A stretch of 64,000 nt of DNA from Climacium dendroides (lineage: Eukaryota; Streptophyta; Bryopsida; Hypnales; Climaciaceae), in NCBI GenBank assembly GCA_950106755.1, contig OX467085.1, positions 2,728,001 through 2,792,000 of the forward strand. Reading direction: 5' to 3'. Below the pieces are notes generated by a model that saw only the letters and a program-made list of their open reading frames with translations, was not told the DNA's origin and ran no database searches. Below are positions 12,828 to 22,941 of this stretch, one piece after another (position 1 is the stretch's first letter; each line of letters begins with the position of its first letter). Position numbers and translations under genes: made by a program.

Positions 12828-13232
12828 TCATCTTCGGCCTGTGGTTGTACTTGCTTGTAATTCATGAGCTTGGAAAGCCCACATACTTCCTTGAACATCC
12901 GAAGAAGGACCCACGTCCTCACCATATAGTTTCCGTTGTGTTGCTCTATCGCAAGGTGAGGATGACATCGGTGTAGCAAAAACATCGCTAGACTTCATGG
13001 GCGATGGAGAACATGATTTTGGACGATGTGGAGCTGAACCCGGGGGACTATCCACCACCCCATCATCAACGGGCTTTAGGGAGAAGTCCATTGTCGAATT
13101 TGCAGTGGCAGCCGAACACATGAAGTTTCCTATACTCAGAATTAGATTCTGCCCGTAGTCGGAGAAAGAGTCAGCTGATGTAGTGCACGGAAGACTGGTG
13201 TGCTGAACTAGAGAGGACGACATTCCCAAATT
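12828..13232 (-). CDS. E0 last exon: Ser/Pro-rich tail
   Basis: The minus-strand frame starts just after an AG acceptor (TTTCTTAG) and ends at TGA, about 134 codons. It contains SADSFSDYGQN, a STMDFSLKPVD segment, a Ser/Pro-rich part and TQRKLYGEDVG. Homologues are at 61,681-62,085 (E1) and 36,665-37,312 (E2). There is no known domain; Ser-Pro pairs suggest a disordered, possibly phosphorylated tail. The acceptor at its 5' edge makes it more likely the last exon of the multidomain gene than a separate gene. In this copy the T-Q-RKLYG glutamine is CAA, whereas E1 and E2 have TAG there. Confidence 0.5.
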   Translation of the reverse strand, partial: NLGMSSSLVQHTSLPCTTSADSFSDYGQNLILSIGNFMCSAATANSTMDFSLKPVDDGVVDSPPGSAPHRPKSCSPSPMKSSDVFATPMSSSPCDRATQRKLYGEDVGPSSDVQGSMWAFQAHELQASTTTGRR

Positions 13233-13338
13233 CTAAGAAAACAAAGAGATTAGAACAATTCAATCAAAAACTGTAACTGTCATTACATTTACAAGTAAAC
13301 TCCAATAGCAAATATGCAGTCTAGGAAGTCCTGGCCAT

Positions 13339-13540
13339 CGAATGAGGTCGACCCGACTTAAACTGGAGGAAGAAGAAAATACAAAAAGGTATTCATAAAA
13401 AAATTATATTACAGAAATTACGTATATCTCTAACCATACATGCGAATGCACGAGCCATTAAGGTCGAGGCAAGCTAAAGTTCACTAGGAACTCAAAGAAC
13501 AATCCACATGCCATTCAGCACGACTCGACCTGAACTAAAG
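13339..13540. repeat. E0 intronic palindromes (type 1)
   Basis: Between the tail exon and the phosphatase exon are copies of the type-1 palindrome at about 13,339-13,360 (AGGTCGACCCGACTT), 13,460-13,480 (degenerate) and 13,513-13,536 (CACGACTCGACCTGAA). They correspond in position to palindromes at 61,379-61,570 in E1 and 37,430-37,520 in E2. Confidence 0.6.
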
Positions 13541-13632
13541 CAATAAATAAACTACCCTCTTGTAACGCCGATTAGACGATGACACAGTCACTGCATCCAC
13601 GTGGCTCATGAACAGCAATGAAATGCAATGCA

Positions 13633-14821
13633 CTATCGGTACGCTGAAGACACTTTGACTGCATCCATAAGACTATTGTACATGCCACGATTTCTCTTGT
13701 CATACAACATCTTCCGCCCAATTTTCCCCGCACTACTCTTGCAAAATGATTTCAACCCTTCATCTCGAGCTACGTGAAGTCGCCTAACCAAGGCAAAAGG
13801 ACCATGTCCAAATATGAGTCCCTGGGGCCGTTACCCTTGGGAGACCAACTGATGGGGAGAACGACGTTCTCCGACTTGTTCATGAAGTGCTTCATAGGAC
13901 TATCGTCAACTATGACAGTATTCTCTCAAAGAAATTGCCCATTGAAATTATTAAACAAGGTGTTCGCGTCCTTCACGAACAGGTCCTTGGTGGTGCTTGG
14001 CTCCCTGAATGTGACTATCCGGCCCTGTTCCTCACACTTGAGCGTCGTGCAAGACTCCTGCCCAAGTATAATGCAAGGCTTATCCAGACCGACAAAAAGA
14101 TAATCGACGATTTTTTAAACGGTAAACTTCTTCATGGAGCTCCAAATAGAAACGTGTGCTATCAATCCTAGCTCACGAAGGAAATGAGCGCAATTTGGGC
14201 GGACAAAGACCGCCTTAGGTCCCACAATCGCAGGAATCGTGGCGGAGTGCGGTTGGTCTGCATTCCCGACATGCACAGCCCACCCCTTGTACTTGGCGTC
14301 TTCACAGACACACAAGACTCCATTCAAGTCCAGGACAACATTCAGCCACTTCTCGGCGACGGTCACCCTGGACGTCAATGGAATCTCAACATCCTTCGAC
14401 GTATCTCCACGTTCAGATGGGGGAACCGATCCCTGCTATCAAATGGACAAATGTGCAACTAGTTACTAAGCTGCACTGACACATTTCGAAACTCAAGGAA
14501 AAAGGCAAAATCCAATTGTCGCAAACTATATATGAACACAGAGGTACCTATTAGCGCAGAGATCAAGGACGCATGGGCACGAGGTTACCTTTTCCGGCAA
14601 AGACAACGTCGGTCCAACAGGGTCTGGCATTTCAATCTCCAGAAGCTGAGCGTCGGGAATAGAGACGTCATCATCTAAGTGCATGGACTCAGATTTCGGT
14701 GCACCTCCACTTGTAGCTTCTATAATGCCACAACCAAATGTTGGACATTGTACATGCTGTACAAGAGCAATAGATTTCGGAAGATCATTCGGTCTAGTTG
14801 AGATAGCCATCAGAGGAGGTT
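13633..14821 (-). pseudogene. E0 FCP1-like (HAD) phosphatase exons
   Basis: Exon 14,589-14,821 (N-terminal, acidic) and exon 13,633-14,432 join in phase 0 through a GTAACC donor and a GATAGCAG acceptor. The second exon encodes VVLDLNGVLCV (HAD motif I), FVRPNCAHFLRELG, VSIWSSMKK (motif II) and TVIVDDSPMKHFMN (motif IV). This is the fold of FCP1/NIF-type phosphatases. The second Asp of motif I is Asn, so activity is uncertain. TAA at 14,115 and TGA at 13,926 truncate this copy; the E1 copy has CAA and CGA there, so both are C-to-T changes. Upstream phase shows that it belongs to the ParB-methyltransferase gene. Confidence 0.65.
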
Positions 14822-15674
14822 CTGCAATTCAGGAAGGGCCAGACAAACAAGACTTAAAAATTTTACAGAAAAATCCGTATAATTGATTAATAAAATTAAG
14901 TACAAAAAAAACATCATCTTACATGAAGATATGGATTTGTCAAAAGATTGTTTTCTATCAAAAAGTATTGTCTCCCACACTAAGGGTCTCTATCTAAGTA
15001 CAACCTATGACACAAATCAGCTCGAGTCGAGCTAATTCTATACAAATGACATCGAGTGATTGTGTGGTCAACCTGATGGTGCATCCTGGCCATCCAATGC
15101 ATGACTCCGATCATCATCAATGGCGATGGCAGGATCCGCGGGCATCTTCGGGCTAGACTCCAAGGTCTCTGAGGACCTGCCACCATCAAGTGGAACTCGA
15201 GCCATGTCCTCGTCATCAGGTGGAGGTGCAGGGGTGGAGGGGCACTCCTCAGTAGGAGGAGCTGGAGGATCTGCGGAACCTGCAAGAGGAGTGAGAGAGA
15301 CAGAAGGCACCCCAGTCAATCGTGGAGTGGAGGGTAAGCTTGAGGATCCACTCATCGTTGGTCTTGCTGGCGCTCCCTGCAGCAAAAGCACTTGGTCAAC
15401 CTAAGACGGATGTACGGATGCAAGAGGCATGGCCCCACCAAGACTGTCGATAATGGCCTCCAGTTTGGAGTCGTTCTTTTGTGACATTGCCACCATAAAC
15501 TGTCGCAACTCTGCCATCTCCCTGGCCTGCCTGTCAAACATCATTTGATCCAGTTCCTGCCTCCTCTTCAGCTCTGTAATTTCTGCATCATAGTCGTCGT
15601 CGGCTTGCGATCTTCCCCTCTTTTGCTTCTCCCTGGAGGTTGGAGATGGCATGGTAGACGAGTCAAGTGGTTGA

Positions 15675-17286
15675 TGTTAGAAGCGAAGAAAATAGATTTT
15701 ATCTATTTCAAATAGAATTTGAAGTAAGAAATCCATTCATAGTACATTTTCTGTATTCTGTGGGGTAGAAATAGAGAAATTACTAGAGTTATGGATTAAC
15801 AACTGTAGAGGCTCTTAATTGCGGTAAAATGGTTAAGGAGGAAGTTTGCACTTTCCGTTCTAACTAGAAACCGGAGCTTGGAGAGTTGTCCAAAAAGTAT
15901 TTCCAAAGACTTTTTGCAGTATCGGAACTAGATCCGGAATCAATCCGGAACTATTCCGAACTAACGGATCCGGAATCCGGAAATGTCTAGGGTCCGGATG
16001 AAGATCCGGATAGGATCCGGAATCCGGAAAATGATTCGGAACAGAAGCCTCATACCAGGCGGCAACGAAGGCGACTCCGACTAGAAGCGGAAGGGCGGAT
16101 CCGGAACGGACAATTTCGGAATGGATCCGGAATTTTAGGGATTTCCGGAAATTTAGGATGTTCCGGAAATTTAGGAAGATCCGAAATTATAGGGATTTCC
16201 GGATTTATAGGATCTGATGCTAGCCTTTCCGGATATCCCGAGAGGTTCAGGGATTGGTGGCCTGGATTTCCGGGTTTCCTTTTCAGGCTTTTAGGAGTTG
16301 ACTTTGGGTTTTTGTGTTAGTATTTTAAGGGCAGGCAAGTTAGTTGTCTGCCATTCCATCCTACTCCATTCGATCTTAGTGCTTTCACGTATGTATTACA
16401 ATTTCCTTTTCTTAATCTAAGTTAGCCAGGGTGCTTCTAGCTGCACTTTGCTTAGACGGAATCTTTGGCTCAGTGTATGCATGTATGTTTGTATCCTTGT
16501 ACTGGAGAAAGAAAAGGGAGGGAGAGGAGGAATCCGGATCTTGAGCTACGGATCATCTAGGGGTGGAGCTAGTGAGAAGGAACGCAAAGCTGAGTAAGGG
16601 AGTGTAAGTGCGACGTGCTTTTAAATTGCCGGAACGGCAATCCGAATAAGACGGTAGAGGTCCGTGCGAGTCCGGAACCAGGAGGGTTCTGTGCGGGGTT
16701 AAGCAACCGCCAAAGGAAAGGATCTCCCGCTACTTCGGAAAGTCTACCAACCTCCCCTTGGTACATTGTCTTCTCCTGGAGATTCTATTCTTTTGGGTCT
16801 ATAAGTTTTGATTCGTCGTTGTAGTAAGAGAGGTGTGAAAAGTGCTCTGTGTGACCTGATTCCGGATCGGCCAATCCGGAAACTATGAGAGAATACTCCT
16901 CCCTCCTCCTACAACTGTGTTGTCTTGGGTGTGTTGTTTAGTAGATTGAGAGTACAGAGAGGATAATTGTACAAGTGGTGAGTCCCCACCCCTTTCTAGA
17001 TCAAGGACGGACCCTCTGAGGGTAAAACAGAGGCAATAAAAACTAGTGACGGAAGAGAGACGGAACTCAGATCCGGAGATGTCCGGATCCGGAACGGAAT
17101 CCGGAATGTACTGAGTTTCCAGAACGAGATAGGGTGAGTGAAGAACGAGGATTAAGTGAGTAGTCACGATCCGGATACTTCTAACTTAATCGATATCTTA
17201 CTAGAAGTTCCCTGGAACAATAATTCGTGTCATCTTGCAACCATTTGTCGTTGTAAGGATACTTACGGCTAACTGCGCGTACGACA
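15675..17286 (+). mobile_element. Retroelement-like insertion 2 in E0 exon 3
   Basis: It begins TGTTAG at 15,675 and ends ACGACA at 17,286, between GTTGA and ATTGA (a 5-bp duplication with one change). Comparison with the uninterrupted E1 exon near 59,650 shows a clean insertion. The right ~1.06 kb is nearly identical to the right end of insertion 1. The left 0.55 kb differs and is dense in ATCCGGAA motifs. It has no coding capacity. It may be a solo LTR or an internally deleted derivative. Confidence 0.7.
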
Positions 17287-17763
17287 ATTGACCCGATGAC
17301 GCTGATGATCCCCGGATGCTTTGAGAGCGGATCACTAGAGGGGTGCTCCGATCCATGGGAACGTCGTCGTCGTCGTCGTCATCACCGGCTACCCCATCGC
17401 TGTCGGAGGACTCACACAATATGATTGCAGATGACCTCCGACCGGACGGCGTGCTTGCCTCTCCAGTTGACTTCCCCTTGCGCTTTGATGACAAAGGCGT
17501 GCTTGACCCCGATGGTCGGCGCGGGAATTTGCCCTCATCGACAAAGTATCCCTCTGGAAGAAAATCGTTCTTATCCAGTTTCTTCGCAATGGTTGCAATT
17601 TCAGTCCACTGGTCAAACTCCTCCGAGTCCCCCACAGCAAACACATTAACCCCACTCATCTGCAAAGTCACACACAACGTCACATACTATCAGATTACGA
17701 TAGTATGAAAATTCCCTAACGAGGATACAATGGTATTTCATGTAACGTCAACAGTAGGTTGGG

Positions 17764-17942
17764 TCAGGTCGACCCGACCTAAAGTTCACTCTTAGGCACT
17801 CAATGGAACCGGTCAAGTCGAGCCAAACTATGGAGGAACACAATCCAGTCAATGCTACGAGTCAGGTTGACCTGACCTGGTTTCTATCACCTTATAATTT
17901 CAAGAAGAAATACATGTCCATTTTATTCAGGTCGAATTGACC
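17764..17942. repeat. Three type-1 palindromes in E0 intron 2
   Basis: Copies at 17,764-17,781 (CAGGTCGACCCGACCT), about 17,862-17,879 (CAGGTTGACCTGACCT) and about 17,934-17,954 (TTCAGGTCGAATTGACCTTAA). They lie in the intron between exons 2 and 3. The E1 intron has them at the same places (58,996-59,180) and the E2 intron has type-2 palindromes (39,927-40,012). Confidence 0.75.
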
Positions 17943-19385
17943 TTAACCATAGCCAAAACATTACATTGTGGAATTCATTGTGTTCAGGCTTACCATCGCA
18001 ACACACGTGAACTTTGACCTAGTGAAGAATGACATTACGCTTGCTCCAGGAGCGTAGAATTTCCTCACAAGATTGAGGAAGAACTCCATCCGTAGCTCAA
18101 TATTATTAATCCTGAACTCTAGCTCGTTGTAAGCCCCGGGCCTCATAAATGTTTCAGTATTGGGAGCATCATAGGAAGACCTCATTTTCATCGTCCTAGC
18201 ATTGCTAAGGCTTTGCAGGATGGTCAGGTAAATTGGTTCCACCGCCTTCTTGCTTCGTGCAGACAAGTCACCGATACGCTCATTGGGTGAGGGCATGTAG
18301 TTAGAGAAACTCATGGAGTACTCCTTCAACGCGGGATTGTTGTCTATGAAGTGAAGTGCTTGCGTTTGCTCGGTGAGGTCGGAACAAATGAGCATCCACA
18401 CCGGAATGTCCTCGAGAAGGGGCTGGCCTTTTTCTTGGAAGGACTCGACAATTGCAACGAAGTATGGATTGGCTGGCGTACACTTAGACTTTGACACCAC
18501 ATTCGGGGTGTAACGCAGGTCCCACACTCTAAGCTTGATGTCCTTCACGTTCTCTGCAGTGAGCACGCCTCTAGGCCAATCCTGGTGTGTCTTATACATA
18601 ACGTCATATGGACGATAGTATGTAGTGGATTTTGGAGGCACAAAATTGTTTCTCTGCTGCAGGAAGACCCGAAAGAACTCAGCCGCGTACATTGACATCT
18701 CCTCAGCGCTCTTCCCCTTTGCTCTTGACTACTTCGCCTCCATCCAGTATTCGTTCCCTGGCTGCTCTAGCAGCACGTTCATGGTGGCACTCGTGAAGTT
18801 CCGACTTCGTTTGAACTCCCTCCACTTCTCGTGGTTCAGCTCGTTCAAGGAGGACATGAGCCGAGACTTGCGTCTAGGGCGTGAAGCTCCATCTTCACCT
18901 TGTGCTTGCGCTTCCTTCTCTCCACCCACTCCCTAGCAGTGTAGCAGCTCTCCTGTACAGCAGAGAGAAGCTTGATTGTGACCTTCGGGTAGTCCTTGTT
19001 CTTGCTCCCTAGATTCTGATGCAGAATATGTTCGGACAACTTCGACAAGTCATTAAAGGAAAGGTTTCCGAGCACTTTGAAGAACTCATGCGTCAGATTC
19101 CCTTGCTCGGGCTTCCAAGTGGCCTTCTCGTTGTACTTCAGTCTAGTATTGGGGTCTATCAACTCCCCATGCGTAGCACTAGAAATGACCTCACTCCACA
19201 GGTTATACACGTCGTCCGGAGCTGTGATTATCTTCAGCTCGTTTCGGATCTCGAGCTTCTCCTTGGCGTCCTTGCCTTTTGCAACCTTCTGGGCCTTTAG
19301 TACATCTAGCAAAGCGAACCGCTTGTACATTGCCGATGAGAATTCCTGCAACGCAATTTTGTATGTCATGGTCAATTTGGAGCTC

Positions 19386-19565
19386 TCTATTCAGCTCGGA
19401 CCGACCTAAACTACACATTTCATTTTGAACGTCAAATGCACCTTTGTCGTTCTGCTTACTTCGAACTCTTCATTCATTATCACGTGAAGTAAATCAATAC
19501 ATCACCTATGCTGGCTGGAACACTAGGTGGCAGACGACATTCTCAGATCAGGTCGACTCAACCTG
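19386..19565. repeat. Type-1 palindromes in E0 intron 1
   Basis: Copies at about 19,386-19,406 (TTCAGCTCGGACCGACCTAAA) and about 19,545-19,565 (TCAGGTCGACTCAACCTGAA) lie between exons 1 and 2. Matching sites lie at 57,357-57,377 and 57,512-57,535 in E1. E2 intron 1 has one type-2 site at 41,468-41,490. Confidence 0.75.
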
Positions 19566-21064
19566 AATCTCTTACCATGAATTTCTTCTTATTTGCTGTA
19601 CTCTCAGCGTTTCGCTTGACGTTGGACATTGTCGCTATTGGGGCCGCTTCCCTCGGATTGCGTGGCCTCCCCATGAGTTCCCACACTTTTCTGGCTCCCA
19701 GAATGTTTGTTGACCACGAGGGCTTCTGCGCCACGAAGTGATTGACCCTATTGTAGTACGCCGATATGTCGCGTAGTTTCTGGGCATCTGTGGACCAAAC
19801 CACGTAGCAATCCCATTGACGAAAGTTCTTGACAATCTCTTCGTCAAGGTTTTGGTCTACCATTATTTTGCTGGCAGTCACACTGTGCTACCCATTGATG
19901 ATGTAGAAGTTCTTCCTTTCAAGTGCTGGCCAGTCCTCCGGCTTTGGCTTCTCGAAGCAATCCACTGGCATGACACACAATGTTTGTTTTGTGGACTTAT
20001 TTGGCATTTCCCAGAGGTATGTCATCATGTCCTCCGCGAGCGTCATTTTATAGCTACGGATGTTTAAGTCCTCTGGGGCCTTGATGAGCTGCTCAATGGA
20101 AATTGTCTTCTTATCCTCCAGGCCAAAGATGTAGGCGTCCGTGTAGTGTTTCCAGTAGGCCTTGTATGCCTCCGCGGACGCAATGTAATCGTGCAATTTC
20201 TTGGCGTCATAAGGGACCGGGACCTCAGTTACCGCGGATACAAAACTCAGCTCCCCTGATAAAACTGCACTAGGGTCTTGCGCTGCTGTTGCCGCTGTTG
20301 AGGTTGATGCGAACTTACTTTTCCTGGGAGCTCGTGCTGGAGTAGCGGCCTGCATGGACTTTCTTGTCCCCCGACTCTATTGGGTTCCAGGTGTACCCAT
20401 TGAGCTCTGTCCTTCCACGTTACTTGGAAACTCCTGGGAGACAGTTCTGACAATCATGTCTTTCTTCTTCAGCTCAAGCTTCATCTTCAGAATTGTGAAG
20501 TCGTTTAGGAGTGTCTTCAGGCGAGAGTATAGGGCCTTCCCCGTTGCCAACTTCCCGTCCTTTGTCTTGAAGTAGTTGTGGTCAACTTTCTTCTCAAGGT
20601 CGGGAATCTCCGTTCTGTACTCAGTTGGTTCCAACGTTGACAGGAAGTGCGATATGTTGAAGGTACATCTTGAGGAGTCCAAGCGAATAGTGAAGTGGTA
20701 CTGCTCCCTTTTGGGTGTACCAGTCACAGCTGTAATACACCGAATTTTCAAGAATGGACCACTATCGTGGGCAACGTCCTTTATCTTCTCATCAAAGGAT
20801 ATGTTGAAGAAATGGTCGGTGTCTTTGAACTTTGCAGCGAAGTAAATGAGGTTCTTGAAAGGAATCATGTGGAGACTCCAACTCTCAACCTTGTCGGGAT
20901 TTTTGAATTCCCAGTAGTCTCCGTCATTGTCAAAGTCGTCCCCTTCCTCCCCAGAGGATTCGTGCGCACAGCGTACGTAGAAGGCCTCCAGCTTCTCAAT
21001 TTGGTCATCCATTCTGCATTCATTATCCAAACGGGATGTTGTTAGAACAAGAGTTGTTGCTATG

Positions 21065-22060
21065 TTGATTCAGATTGACCCGACCTAAAAACCAGTACAT
21101 GGAGCTTCTACATTTCATCTTCTATGTGTTTGATCTACTTGGACTCGGTTCGTTTTGCTTCATACGCTTCAGGTCGACTCGACCTGAAGTTCTAGTTGGA
21201 ATATGAAAATATTTTTGCTATTGTGATGGCCTCAATGTTATTGATTAATGTTATCGGATCGTCCTAGTACGTATTGTTCTCACTTTGGAACTGGCAGTTC
21301 AGGTCGGTGCGACCTGAATTGCATGCGATAGTGTTGTCATGTTTGTTGTTGGTAAATGGATGTTTATTAGAAATGTGTCTTTTGGTCAATTTGTTAATTA
21401 TACTAGGTGTCTAATATAGTCATATAAATATGTATGTTGGTGAAGGGAATACGTATTTGCTGTGCCAGATTGCTGAGGGTCTTCCTTGCAGTTCAGGTCG
21501 GACCGACTTGATCTGCATTTAATTTGGACGATCATGTTATTTCTCTTCTGGGATGTTAGTGACAATGTCTGCTACTCAGTTTCTTCCCTTGTACTGACAA
21601 TGCTATTAGGTTTACATTTCAGGACGGACTAACCTGAAATGCATGTTCATCTCATATCAACATTGTCCATAAAATAGCACGGACAAATGGAGAGATTTGG
21701 GAGAGGATATGATTTATGGGGCTCTGCAATTCAGGTCGCATCGACCTGAATTGTAGTGTGGGTCATGTGACGTACATTACCGGTACGTTAATGAATTCAT
21801 TTATAAGTCAACTTGTTTACAAATAGGTGTCTAATATCGTGATAGTAATTTATTTGTTGGTCTTACAAATTATTTGACACATCAAATTGCAAAGGGTCTT
21901 CCTTGCAGTTCAGGTCGGACCGACCTGATCTACATTTAATTTTCACGATCATGTTATTTCTCTTCTGGGATGTTAGTGATAATGTCTGCTACTCAGTTGC
22001 TTGCCTTGTACTGACAATGCTAGTAGGTGTACATTTCAGGTCGGTCCGACCTGAAATGCA
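21065..22060. repeat. Upstream palindrome cluster of E0 (type 1)
   Basis: Eight copies lie upstream of the ParB-like gene, at about 21,068, 21,170, 21,298, 21,491, 21,617, 21,729, 21,908 and 22,034. The consensus is two half-sites, TTCAGGTCG and CGACCTGAA, around a 3-bp centre (GGA, GGT, CAT, ACT and so on). Outer bases often extend the symmetry (CAATTCAGG...CCTGAATTG at 21,729). Spacing is roughly 110-190 bp. Confidence 0.85.
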
Positions 22061-22081
22061 TGTTCATCTCATGTCAACATT
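21290..22081. repeat. Tandem duplication, period about 417 bp, in E0 upstream region
   Basis: The block containing 'cttccttgcagttcaggtcgg' and ending 'catctcatatcaacattgtcc' (21,290-21,665) recurs at about 21,707-22,081. E1 inserted at the TGTC of the second unit; the first unit keeps the uninterrupted sequence TTGTCCATAAAATAGC at 21,663, which serves as a paralogous empty site. Confidence 0.7.
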
Positions 22082-22329
22082 GTCAACACAATATTCAATA
22101 TTTTGAGAGGTTTAGGGCCTCTCATAATAATATTTTCCATTTAGGCCCTAAAAAGTGAATTGTAATGTTAACTAGTTTAGGTGGACAAACACTAACTTTG
22201 CTAGTTGTAATACACAATTTCCATTAAAATGAGAGTCTTTTTAGTGATGGACTGTTGAAATACATGAAGTTTGCTTTAGGGTATATATTCTGATTTATAT
22301 AAGTGAAGAGAATGACATCTTTTGAACAC

Positions 22330-22566
22330 TAAGTCATAAGCTCTGCGGTTGGTTGTAAGGGGTTGTTCATCTCATTGAAGCGGTCCGAGTTCGATTCCCA
22401 TTGGGTTTGTATGAGCGCATGAGAGAAAAAACATGACTTGGTGCTACTAAGTGAGCTTTGCCGGCAGGAAAGTTGTAACAACCAACCGACCCCCTACCCA
22501 GAATGTGACAAGTGCTTTACATGTTAACTAAATAAATAGTGGATATATCCACTACATTTTTTTTTC
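22330..22566 (+). ncRNA. tRNA-like segment near E1 left end (SINE-like)
   Basis: The sequence at 22,341-22,407 has a tRNA-like B box (GAGTTCGATTCCC at 22,387-22,399) and, about 38 bp upstream, an A-box-like TGGTTGTAAGGGG. A T-run follows near 22,556. A very similar segment lies at the same place in E2 (56,470-56,700), inverted. It resembles the 5' head of a tRNA-derived SINE. I cannot fold a full acceptor stem or assign an anticodon, so it is not called as a tRNA gene. Confidence 0.5.
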
Positions 22567-22941
22567 CAATAGCAATGTAATTTCAAATAAAATATATTTA
22601 GTGATACACAAATAAGAAAATGAATTAAAAAATAGAGAAAATATAGCTCACGAATAAAAAATATATATATATTAAAGACTATATTTAAATTCCATTGTTT
22701 TGTAAACACAAAACATACACTTGAAAACAATCATGCAGTATCAAACACTAAAATAGAATCAATCAACGGAAACCTATATCCTCTAAAAAAAACTGAAACG
22801 ACTATCATCTATTATAATATTAAGGGTCCAACACTTATGCAATGAAAAACAACTTCATATAAGATGTAGAAATAAAACAATACCCTCCATATGAATGTCA
22901 TAGTTAAAATGCATCCAATGTATGTACATGATTTCTCCATA

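Larger units (their letters stand above)
15073..21012 (-). pseudogene. E0 ParB-like/methyltransferase-like protein, exons 1-3
   Basis: The gene starts at ATG 21,012. Exon 1 is 19,576-21,012, exon 2 is 17,994-19,345 and exon 3 runs from 17,659 to 15,073, split by the insertion at 15,675-17,286. Exon 1 has a conserved N-terminal domain (DYWEFKNPD...HMIPFKN) and then YIING-stop-HSVTAS, a ParB/Srx-type GQH box whose Gln codon is TAG (19,888); then WDCYVVWS and ISAYYNRVNHF. Exon 2 ends with an FxGxG-type region (KFYAPGASVMSFFTRSKFT), which with the start of exon 3 recalls motif I of beta-class DNA methyltransferases. Exon 3 adds an acidic segment and a coiled coil. Lesions are TAG at 20,377, 19,888, 18,729 and 15,401 and a -1 frameshift near 18,858. 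Confidence 0.6.
12373..22084 (-). mobile_element. Element E0, left part (interrupted by E1)
   Basis: The left terminus AACGTAATATTCATT at 12,373 matches the reverse complement of the right end of E1 (62,539). The homology continues inward for about 200 bp. E0 carries the same minus-strand gene as E1 (tail, FCP1-like exon, coiled-coil, methyltransferase-like and ParB-like exons). Its upstream region is cut at 22,084 by E1 and resumes at 62,544. The other terminus, and presumably a DUF7869 gene, lie beyond 64,000. The preceding 4 bp are AAAC; the matching duplication is outside the window. Confidence 0.7.

Noticed and set aside
19019..19409. Plus-strand open frames opposite E0 exon 2
   Set aside because: The minus-strand frame is conserved in E1 and, diverged, in E2; the plus-strand frames are not conserved in E2.
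22341..22407. A suppressor tRNA gene that would explain the TAG codons
   Set aside because: A and B box-like motifs exist, but no full cloverleaf or CTA anticodon could be drawn; it looks like a SINE head.
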